Source: an uncultured Cryomorphaceae bacterium (GTDB lineage: Bacteria; Bacteroidota; Bacteroidia; Flavobacteriales; Schleiferiaceae). Taken from it: 40,883 nucleotides of DNA. Location: the NCBI GenBank assembly GCA_913009655.1, contig CAJVWI010000018.1, positions 1 to 40,883 on the forward strand. Direction: 5' to 3'. The notes beneath the pieces were generated by a model. The model had not been told where the DNA came from, searched no databases, and saw only the letters and a list, made by a program, of their open reading frames with translations. Both the position numbers and the translations under genes were made by a program. Below are positions 34,218 to 40,883 of this stretch, piece after piece (within the stretch, counting starts at the first letter, position 1; each line of letters begins with the position of its first letter).

Positions 34218-35537
34218 ATGGAAAACTCACTAGAAAACAACTTCATTAAGAATAAAGTAAAAGATATTTCTTTGGCCCCTTGGGGACGAAGTGAGATACA
34301 CCTTGCGGAGGCGGAGATGCCAGGCCTCATGGCTTTAAGAGAAGAATATGGACAAAGCAAGCCTCTCAAGGGCGCTCGAATTGCGGGATGTCTTCACATG
34401 ACTATACAAACTGCCGTACTTATAGAAACATTAGTTGAATTAGGTGCTGAAGTAACCTGGTCCTCATGTAATATTTTTTCAACGCAAGATCATGCGGCAG
34501 CTGCTATAGCTGAATCTGGCGTGCAAGTCTATGCCTGGAAAGGGTTAAATGAAGAGGAGTTTGACTGGTGTATAGAACAAACATTATTTTTTGGAGAGGA
34601 TAGGAAGCCATTGAATATGATATTGGACGATGGTGGTGATCTAACAAATATGGTTTTAGATCGATATCCTCATTTAATAGAGGGTATTGGAGGGCTCTCT
34701 GAAGAAACGACCACAGGCGTTCATCGACTATTTGAGCGTATGATCAAGGGAACATTGCCAATGCCTGCAATCAATGTGAATGACTCTGTCACTAAGTCAA
34801 AGTTTGATAATAAATATGGTTGTCGCGAGTCTGCGGTAGACGCGATACGACGAGCCACAGATTTAATGATCGCTGGAAAAGTTGTTGTTTGTGCAGGTTA
34901 TGGAGATGTCGGAAAAGGTACCGCAGCATCTTTTCAGGCTTCAGGCGCCCGCGTCATTGTTTCTGAGGTTGACCCGATATGTGCACTCCAAGCCGTTATG
35001 GATGGATTTGAGGTTCGCAAAATCGATAATGTTATTAGCATGGCGAATATTGTCATCACTACCACTGGAAATAAAAACATCATTGTTGACCGGCACTTCT
35101 TGGCTTTAAGAGATAAGGCGATTGTCTGTAATATTGGCCATTTTGATAATGAAATTGATATGGCTTGGTTGAACTCTAATTATGGGGACTCGAAATTAGA
35201 AATAAAGCCTCAGGTTGATATGTATACAATTGGAGATAAAGAGATTATCGTTTTAGCGGAGGGTCGATTAGTCAATCTGGGATGCGCTACAGGGCATCCG
35301 AGTTTTGTAATGTCGAACTCGTTTACTAACCAGGTATTAGCTCAAATGGAATTATTTATGAATCCTGGAAAATATTCTAATGAAGTATTTACTTTGCCAA
35401 AACATTTGGATGAAAAAGTTGCTGAATTACACCTTTCATCTGTAGGAGCAGAACTAGACACCCTCTCTGAAGAGCAAGCAGATTATATTGGGGTAAAAGT
35501 TAAAGGACCTTTTAAGCCTGAAACTTATAGATATTAA
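34218..35537 (+). CDS. ahcY: Adenosylhomocysteinase
   Basis: NAD-dependent hydrolysis of S-adenosylhomocysteine to homocysteine and adenosine, relieving product inhibition of methyltransferases; 439 residues. Signatures include [36 protein letters not shown], the NAD loop [14 protein letters not shown] and GHFDNEIDM; the C-terminus [20 protein letters not shown] and terminal TYRY are typical. I start at ATG 34218; a TTG just before it is less likely. It converges on metK across a terminator. No SAH riboswitch fits in the short upstream gap. Confidence 0.97.
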   Translation: MENSLENNFIKNKVKDISLAPWGRSEIHLAEAEMPGLMALREEYGQSKPLKGARIAGCLHMTIQTAVLIETLVELGAEVTWSSCNIFSTQDHAAAAIAESGVQVYAWKGLNEEEFDWCIEQTLFFGEDRKPLNMILDDGGDLTNMVLDRYPHLIEGIGGLSEETTTGVHRLFERMIKGTLPMPAINVNDSVTKSKFDNKYGCRESAVDAIRRATDLMIAGKVVVCAGYGDVGKGTAASFQASGARVIVSEVDPICALQAVMDGFEVRKIDNVISMANIVITTTGNKNIIVDRHFLALRDKAIVCNIGHFDNEIDMAWLNSNYGDSKLEIKPQVDMYTIGDKEIIVLAEGRLVNLGCATGHPSFVMSNSFTNQVLAQMELFMNPGKYSNEVFTLPKHLDEKVAELHLSSVGAELDTLSEEQADYIGVKVKGPFKPETYRY

Positions 35538-35552
35538 TAAAATTTATAGACC

Positions 35553-35585
35553 AAAAAAGGGGAGCTTTAATTACTCCCCTTTTTT
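35553..35585. terminator. Bidirectional terminator between ahcY and metK
   Basis: AAAAAAGGGGAG (35553-35564) pairs with CTCCCCTTTTTT (35574-35585) around the 9-nt loop 35565-35573. The A and T tracts allow function on both strands for the convergent genes. Confidence 0.93.
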
Positions 35586-35599
35586 ATTCTTTTTAGTTT

Positions 35600-36883
35600 T
35601 TACTTGAAGTTAAAAACAGACTGTATTTCAGATACGGCATCTAGTTTTTCCCAGGTAAACAATTCCACTTCTTTTGTTATCACATCCATACCATTCTCGC
35701 TAGGCCGTTTGAATGTTTTTGTGACAACCTCATTTTTTCTCCCCATGTGCCCGTAGGCGGCAGTTTCAGAATAAATAGGCTCCCTCAGTCCGAACTTAGA
35801 TTCAATGGAAAATGGCCGTAAATCAAAGAGTGGTTTTAGTTTAGAGGAAATATCTCCATCACTTAGTATATCTCCATTATTTCCAATAACCGAAGCAGTC
35901 CCGTATGTATTGAGATAGAACCCGACAGGTTCAGCTACACCAATAGCGTAGGCTAATTGAACCAATACTTGCTTAGCAACTCCAGCAGCAACAATATTTT
36001 TTGCTACATATCTTGCCGCATAAGCGGCTGACCTATCGACTTTAGAAGGATCTTTCCCTGAAAAGGCACCACCTCCATGGGCTCCTTTCCCCCCGTAGGT
36101 ATCCACAATGATCTTCCTTCCAGTTAGCCCAGTGTCTCCATGTGGACCTCCAATAACAAATTTTCCAGTTGGATTAATTAAATAATTAATATTTTGAGTG
36201 AAAAGCTCTTGAATTTTTTGAGGCAATCTTTTTTTGACTAGAGGTATTAAATATTCCTGAATATCATTTGCAATTTTTTTCTGCATGTCCAATTCTGAAT
36301 CAAATTCATCATGTTGGGTTGATAAAACAATTGTATCAATTCCTTCAGGCTCGTGATGGTCATTATACCTTATTGTAACTTGACTTTTTGAGTCAGGTCG
36401 TAAGTAATTCATGAATTTTCCTTCATGCCTAATTTGTGCCAATTCTTGAAGTAAGATATGGCTAACCTCTAAAGCTAAAGGCATATAGTTAGATGTCTCA
36501 TCTGTTGCATACCCAAACATTATCCCTTGATCACCGGCACCTTGATCTTGCTCGCTTGTTTTATCTACCCCTTGATTTATATCTGGGGATTGCTCATGTA
36601 TAGCGCTCAGAACTCCACATGAATTCGCCTCAAACATATATTCACTCTTGGTATAACCGATTTTACGAATCACATCTCTTGCAATCTCTTGCGCATCTAA
36701 ATATGTTTTTGATTTCACTTCTCCTGCCAATATAACTTGACCAGTTGTTACCAATGTTTCGCATGCCACCTTGGATTTAGGGTCAAAAGCAATGAAATGA
36801 TCAACAAGTGCATCAGAGATTTGGTCTGCAATTTTATCCGGGTGCCCCTCGGAAACAGACTCAGAAGTGAATAAATAACTCAT
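35600..36883 (-). CDS. metK: S-adenosylmethionine synthetase
   Basis: Makes S-adenosylmethionine from methionine and ATP; 427 residues, slightly longer than the ~385 of E. coli, as in other Bacteroidota. Motifs are [16 protein letters not shown] at the N-terminus, the nonapeptide-like [32 protein letters not shown] and the P-loop-like [16 protein letters not shown]. It is convergent with ahcY and follows the PLP lyase gene on the same strand by 81 bp. That gap holds a TACATTTG -7 box right after the lyase stop but no SAM riboswitch. Confidence 0.97.
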   Translation of the reverse strand: MSYLFTSESVSEGHPDKIADQISDALVDHFIAFDPKSKVACETLVTTGQVILAGEVKSKTYLDAQEIARDVIRKIGYTKSEYMFEANSCGVLSAIHEQSPDINQGVDKTSEQDQGAGDQGIMFGYATDETSNYMPLALEVSHILLQELAQIRHEGKFMNYLRPDSKSQVTIRYNDHHEPEGIDTIVLSTQHDEFDSELDMQKKIANDIQEYLIPLVKKRLPQKIQELFTQNINYLINPTGKFVIGGPHGDTGLTGRKIIVDTYGGKGAHGGGAFSGKDPSKVDRSAAYAARYVAKNIVAAGVAKQVLVQLAYAIGVAEPVGFYLNTYGTASVIGNNGDILSDGDISSKLKPLFDLRPFSIESKFGLREPIYSETAAYGHMGRKNEVVTKTFKRPSENGMDVITKEVELFTWEKLDAVSEIQSVFNFK

Positions 36884-36956
36884 AACATTGTTTTAAAAGA
36901 GATGAATAACTTTAAAAGTAGGTAAGAACCGTTGATGGGCGATAATTTTTCTAAAG

Positions 36957-36964
36957 CAAATGTA
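36957..36964 (-). promoter_or_regulatory. Bacteroidota -7 element for metK
   Basis: Minus-strand TACATTTG matches TAnnTTTG exactly, directly after the stop of the PLP lyase gene. It predicts a leader of about 70 nt before metK. There is no TTG at the ideal distance. Confidence 0.4.
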
Positions 36965-38212
36965 CTACAGACCCTCCATCGCTTGCCTTAAATCTTGAAT
37001 TAAGTCCTCAGGGTCTTCGATCCCAATGCTTAATCGTATCATGGAATCTGTCAATTTAAGAGATTTTTTTTCCTCATCAGGCATGTCAGCATGAGTCATA
37101 TGGAAAGGATGCTGAGCAAGGCTTTCATTACTTCCTAAACTTACAGCTAATTTGATTAGACTTAATTTGTTCAAAACATGAAATGCAGATTCTTCGCCAC
37201 CTTTTACGTCGAATGATATCATTGCTCCTGCAGATGTACTCTGACGTCTATGAATTGATACCTGCTTATCTCCTTGAGAATCCAATCCAGGAAAGTAAAC
37301 GCGAGTAACAAGATTATGATTTTGTAAAAATTTTACAACGGTTAGAGCATTATCGGCCTGTCTATTCATACGTATAGATAGTGTCTCTAAACTTCTGGTT
37401 AAAAGCCAGCATGTATTTGGTGAAGCCATATTCCCTAAGAATGTCCTCAATGATTTAATTGCTAAAAGTGATTCTTTATTCCCAGTAATTGCTCCAGCAA
37501 TCAAATCGGAGTGTCCAGAAAGAAATTTTGTTGCTGAATAGCATGACATATCTGCGCCCCAATCCATCGGCTTTTGCCATATAGGACCTAGGTATGTATT
37601 GTCTATTGCCATTTTAACTTCTGTCTTATGTGCTTTAATTAGGGCGATTTTCATTTCGCCCAAAAGCTTCATATCTATGACTGCATTGGTAGGATTCGCA
37701 GGAGTTTCTGCATATATAAGTTTAATCTCCGCCCCTCTTGGATCTGCACAAAGTTCTTCCGTTAATGATTTTAAATCAGTTTCTGCTGTGAAATGTTCAA
37801 CATGAACACCTATACTTTGCAGATAACTGTGAACAAAGTGATGTGTACCTCCATAAACTGGGTTAGAGATAAGTAAGCGATCCCCTGGTTTTAAAAATGT
37901 TAAAAAAACTGTAGAGATTGCTGACATGCCACTTTCAAATACGGCAGCGTCTTGAGCATCTTCCCACAAAGAAAGACGTTCTTCTAATATTTGCAAATTG
38001 GGGTTATTCAACCGACTATATATCAATCCTGGCTTTTCGTCTTTAGTGGCTTCAGTTTTTCCATACGCTAGGGCAAAAAAACGTTTTCCTGATTCAGCCG
38101 TAGGGAAAACAAATGTTGATGTTTGATAAATTGGACATTTAACAGCATTTTCACTCCATTCAGGCACATATCCATGTGTCATCATCAGCGATTCTGGCTT
38201 CATTTTTTTCAT
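36965..38212 (-). CDS. Cys/Met metabolism PLP-dependent enzyme (methionine gamma-lyase-like)
   Basis: A 415-residue fold-type I PLP enzyme of the cystathionine gamma-synthase/gamma-lyase family. The PLP lysine is in CYSATKFLSGHSDLIAGAI; other family marks are YSRLNNPNLQILEERL, FESGMSAISTVFLTFL, NPVYGGTHHF and the C-terminal SLIKLAVSLGSNESLAQHP. Exact activity (methionine gamma-lyase, cystathionine gamma-lyase or a synthase) cannot be decided from sequence alone. It lies 81 bp upstream of metK and near ahcY, so a role in methionine or homocysteine turnover fits. Confidence 0.88.
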   Translation of the reverse strand: MKKMKPESLMMTHGYVPEWSENAVKCPIYQTSTFVFPTAESGKRFFALAYGKTEATKDEKPGLIYSRLNNPNLQILEERLSLWEDAQDAAVFESGMSAISTVFLTFLKPGDRLLISNPVYGGTHHFVHSYLQSIGVHVEHFTAETDLKSLTEELCADPRGAEIKLIYAETPANPTNAVIDMKLLGEMKIALIKAHKTEVKMAIDNTYLGPIWQKPMDWGADMSCYSATKFLSGHSDLIAGAITGNKESLLAIKSLRTFLGNMASPNTCWLLTRSLETLSIRMNRQADNALTVVKFLQNHNLVTRVYFPGLDSQGDKQVSIHRRQSTSAGAMISFDVKGGEESAFHVLNKLSLIKLAVSLGSNESLAQHPFHMTHADMPDEEKKSLKLTDSMIRLSIGIEDPEDLIQDLRQAMEGL

Positions 38213-38346
38213 AGTTAAGATATTTCAAGGATTGTGCTGTGAATCTATTGCTAAAAGAACGAAAATCACTATTTCTTTTCTCAATTATCATGGGAATTTT
38301 TTCGAAAAATTATTTTTTATAATCCTCATGCCCTTATCTTGCATAC

Positions 38347-39435
38347 ATGACGTCTACAAATTTTAGAGCTCCTCGTTTTGCACCGAAAAAAGGTCAACCT
38401 TTTTATCAAGAATTAACCCACAGAGTAAATGCATATTTTCAAACTGAAGGATTATCAAAAAAAGGTAATGCTAGATTGTATATAAAGACTGCAATCCTTG
38501 TAATCGGCATGGTCTCTTCATATTTATCGATAATAATTTTTCAGCCATCGCTTTCTAGCGCTCTAGGACTTTGGGTTTTAATGGGAATTCTGATTAGTGG
38601 TATTGGTTTTAACACCATGCATGATGGGGCTCATGGAAGTTTTTCAAATCATAATTGGCTCAATGAAATGGCTGCTCATACTGTAAACTTTTTGGGCGCA
38701 AGCGTTTTAATGTGGAAGACAAAGCATAATACTGTTCATCATACATTTACGAATATTGAAGGTGTTGATGATGATATTGAGGCTGGGTCGTTATTGCGAA
38801 TGGCTCCTGGACAAAAACGACTAAAGATTCATAAGTTTCAGCATTTATACTTTAGCGCCTTGTATGCCTTGCTTTATATCTATTGGGTTTTATACACGGA
38901 CTATAAAAAATATTTTTCTAAAAAGATTGGCCAAGTTCCTTTAAAACCTCTGACTCGCTTTCAGCATATCTCCTTTTGGGCTTGGAAAGCCTTGCATCTA
39001 GGTTTGTTTGTTGGATTACCTATGTATTCTCTTGGGTTTGTTCATTGGTTGATAGGCTTTTTTATCATGTCAGCAGTTGCTGGTTTCGTACTTTCTATAG
39101 TATTCCAACTAGCTCATGTGGTTGACAAAACAGATTTTGTGAGCACATCAGAAGATCAAACTCTTGAGACTGATGACGAATGGGCTGTTCACCAAATGAA
39201 GACGACAGCTAATTTTGCAATGGGTAATAAGTTTTTGACTTGGTTTCTTGGAGGCTTAAATTATCAGGTAGAGCATCATTTATTCCCACGGATTTCTCAT
39301 GTTCACTATCCAGATATTTCTAAAATTGTAAAAGACACTTGTGAAGAATTTAACATTACTTACAATGAGTTCAAGACTTTTGCTAGTGCATATCGATCCC
39401 ATGTAAGTCACTTAAAGCAAATGGGGATCGCTTAA
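38347..39435 (+). CDS. Fatty acid desaturase (membrane, acyl-lipid/acyl-CoA type)
   Basis: A 362-residue di-iron membrane desaturase. The three histidine boxes are HDGAH (92-96), HNTVHH (127-132) and QVEHH (307-311); the Q in the third box is seen in front-end type (delta-5/6) desaturases. Hydrophobic helices surround them (AILVIGMVSSYLSIIIF, IGFFIMSAVAGFVLSIVF). There is no fused cytochrome b5 domain, so an external electron donor is needed. Substrate and position are not predictable. It starts 134 bp from the divergent PLP lyase gene and ends 11 bp from a convergent gene. Confidence 0.9.
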   Translation: MTSTNFRAPRFAPKKGQPFYQELTHRVNAYFQTEGLSKKGNARLYIKTAILVIGMVSSYLSIIIFQPSLSSALGLWVLMGILISGIGFNTMHDGAHGSFSNHNWLNEMAAHTVNFLGASVLMWKTKHNTVHHTFTNIEGVDDDIEAGSLLRMAPGQKRLKIHKFQHLYFSALYALLYIYWVLYTDYKKYFSKKIGQVPLKPLTRFQHISFWAWKALHLGLFVGLPMYSLGFVHWLIGFFIMSAVAGFVLSIVFQLAHVVDKTDFVSTSEDQTLETDDEWAVHQMKTTANFAMGNKFLTWFLGGLNYQVEHHLFPRISHVHYPDISKIVKDTCEEFNITYNEFKTFASAYRSHVSHLKQMGIA

Positions 39436-39446
39436 ATTTTAATTAT

Positions 39447-39878
39447 TTAGTTGGAAATATGCAGACTAGCTCCATCATAACCCACCCTGTAAGGAAGTAA
39501 TCCCCAGCGTACAGGATCATCTATAGCTTGGCCGTCAAACAATAAGAATTCTTGCTCATCGCAAGGACATTGGGCATATAAATTATCTTTTAAAACAAGC
39601 CTTCCACAATTCTCTTGCGTATGATTTGGGCAGCACAGATCATAAACGCCAAAGTCATTAGCATCACCAAAATTTGTTCGCCGATATATGGCGATACCTC
39701 TGTATCCCCATTCAGGGACAAAAATTGAACCTCCAACAAATTGTAAAGGGTATGCGCTAGGGGTGTTAAGGTACAGATTTTCATTTACTTGTGTGATTGG
39801 AACAGGGTGATTGTTACTCACGCCAGTACAGGAGATATTCACAGTTGCTAGCACAATAAGAAACAAGTATTTTTTCAT
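39447..39878 (-). CDS. Lipoprotein with degenerate Rieske-like domain
   Basis: A 143-residue predicted lipoprotein: MKKYLFLIVLATVNISC gives a lipobox with C17. The C-terminal half (about 65-143) resembles the Rieske [2Fe-2S] fold as found in small Bacteroidota lipoproteins: VYDLCCPNHTQENC, then YAQCPCDEQEFLLFDGQAID and a final LPYRVGYDGASLHISN. In a working Rieske site the second motif would be CPxH; here it is CPCDEQ, so the second-box histidine is absent. Metal binding is doubtful. It converges on the desaturase gene with 11 bp between; a redox link is only a guess. Confidence 0.7.
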   Translation of the reverse strand: MKKYLFLIVLATVNISCTGVSNNHPVPITQVNENLYLNTPSAYPLQFVGGSIFVPEWGYRGIAIYRRTNFGDANDFGVYDLCCPNHTQENCGRLVLKDNLYAQCPCDEQEFLLFDGQAIDDPVRWGLLPYRVGYDGASLHISN

Positions 39879-39986
39879 GATTGTTTTTTCAATATTAATG
39901 AAATAATAGTTAAAAGCTGAATGATAGTAATTATTAGTTATTTTCGTATCATCAATTTACCTAAATCATAACTAAACGGTCAACAC

Positions 39987-40883
39987 ATGCGAATTCGATT
40001 TGGAGCTTTTCTCATAGCTATAGCATTTGTCTTTAATGCCTCAGCCCAATCAAGACCAGGATCTCTTAGGGGTGTTGTAAAAGATAAGAAATCAGGAGCT
40101 GAGCAGTACCAGGCAGTAATTAAAGTTCTTTCTGGTGGATATGAAATAGCCAAGGGCCTTACGGATTTTGACGGGCGATACAATATAAACCCTATTACTC
40201 CAGGCACATACTCTATAACATGTGAGGCTTTTGGATATAATAAAATGACTTTTAATGGTGTAGAAATTGTTGGCGGTCGTCCTATTGTAATTGACTTTTC
40301 TTTGGAATCTTCTGACGTAGTCTTGGGTGAGGTAGATGTTGTAGCTGATTATGAAGCACCTCTTATTGAAAAGGGAAAAACTTCATTTACTATGGGTGCA
40401 GCAGCTATAAGAAATTTAGCATCGCGGGGTGTTAGTGGGGTTTTATCTCTCACATCAGGTGTTGTGCAAGATGAAGGTTCTGGTGCTAGTTATTTTAGGG
40501 GAGGTCGAAGTGATGCAAACGTTGTCTTTATTGATGGTGTAAAAGTTAGGGGAGATATAAATCTTCCAAGAGAGGCAATAGCCCAAACAGAGGTTATAAC
40601 AGGTGGCATCCCTGCGAATTATGGTGATGTTACTGGTGGCGTTATTTCAACAACAACAAGAGGACCGTCACCAAGATTTTTTGGAACCACAGAATATGTC
40701 ACATCGTCTTTATTTGATCCTTATGATTATAATCTTGGGGGATTAACAATTGGTGGCCCGTTATTATTTAATAAAGAAAAAAATGTTCCTTTAGTAGGTT
40801 ATTTGTTGTCTGCAGAATTTCAGCACAATGGAGACAGCCGACCATATGGAGTCCCTGTTTACGCCTTAAAAGACTCTGTTCTT
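39987..40883 (+). CDS. TonB-dependent receptor with CarboxypepD_reg-like domain (partial)
   Basis: The first 299 codons of a receptor cut by the right edge. A signal peptide (MRIRFGAFLIAIAFVFNASA) is followed by a carboxypeptidase-regulatory-like beta domain (about 24-112; GSLRGVVKDKKSGAEQYQAV, GLTDFDGRYNINPITPGTYS) and then a TonB plug domain (about 130-225; GVVQDEGSGASYFRGGRSDA, VVFIDGVKVRG, ANYGDVTGGVISTTT). The barrel has just begun at the edge. This layout is usual in large Bacteroidota receptors that may also mediate gliding or protein binding; no SusD partner can be seen. Ligand unknown. Confidence 0.93.
   Translation, partial: MRIRFGAFLIAIAFVFNASAQSRPGSLRGVVKDKKSGAEQYQAVIKVLSGGYEIAKGLTDFDGRYNINPITPGTYSITCEAFGYNKMTFNGVEIVGGRPIVIDFSLESSDVVLGEVDVVADYEAPLIEKGKTSFTMGAAAIRNLASRGVSGVLSLTSGVVQDEGSGASYFRGGRSDANVVFIDGVKVRGDINLPREAIAQTEVITGGIPANYGDVTGGVISTTTRGPSPRFFGTTEYVTSSLFDPYDYNLGGLTIGGPLLFNKEKNVPLVGYLLSAEFQHNGDSRPYGVPVYALKDSVL

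Noticed and set aside
36884-36964. SAM riboswitch before metK
   Set aside because: No aptamer core or long stem is seen in these 81 bp.
39980-40207. Minus-strand 75-codon frame
   Set aside because: It is antisense to the signal peptide and first domain of the TonB receptor.

Overview
The window looks like an ordinary, AT-rich, gene-dense chromosomal segment of a member of Bacteroidota, most likely a marine Flavobacteriales bacterium. This is inferred from gene content and signals only. Several genes are of the Bacteroidota type: DnaG without zinc ligands, a short AtpC encoded with AtpD apart from the other ATP synthase genes, DUF4271 and DUF3109 proteins, three TonB-dependent receptors and a fused DAHP synthase/chorismate mutase. 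Genes have no visible Shine-Dalgarno sequences. Many 5' flanks carry the Bacteroidota promoter (TTG, about 19 bp, TAnnTTTG). I see no mobile element, prophage, rRNA or CRISPR array.

Layout. 1-1535: ribosomal protein L25 (cut by the left edge) and PRPP synthetase. 1596-2152: tRNA-Leu(CAA) and dCMP deaminase. 2161-4750: a bidirectional terminator, an acidic tandem-repeat lipoprotein, glycyl-tRNA synthetase and MarC. 4763-9061: a DUF3109 protein, then a 303-bp leader with hairpins and nrdBA of eukaryote-like class I type. 9180-13052: a run of a 59-residue membrane protein, a TerB/J-domain protein, a polyprenyl synthase and the primase. 13270-19607: a leftward operon from DAHP synthase/chorismate mutase through RecJ, TrmB, an alkyltransferase-like protein and DUF502 to an M1 peptidase. 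19643-20861: RsmI and a hypothetical protein. 20917-23769: tdk, alr and an O-antigen ligase/polymerase. 23742-27514: leftward TonB receptor, DUF4271, hemD and rnpA. 27577-29319: atpD-atpC. 29559-30503: ribF with a TTG start. 30521-33022: a TonB receptor under a TPP riboswitch with its own promoter. 33025-34200: a fusion of a phosphopantetheinyl transferase with a NadR-like kinase. 34218-38212: ahcY, metK and a PLP sulfur-amino-acid lyase. 38347-40883: a fatty acid desaturase, a degenerate Rieske-like lipoprotein and the start of a third TonB receptor.

Themes. Nucleotide supply is spread over the left half (PRPP, dCMP deaminase, ribonucleotide reductase, thymidine kinase). S-adenosylmethionine turnover (ahcY, metK, Cys/Met lyase) forms a block on the right. 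Next to it is the most unusual locus: a PPTase-kinase fusion ending about 20 bp before a TPP aptamer that precedes a receptor, suggesting a thiamine uptake and phosphorylation module in which the kinase has become joined to a CoA-using modification enzyme.
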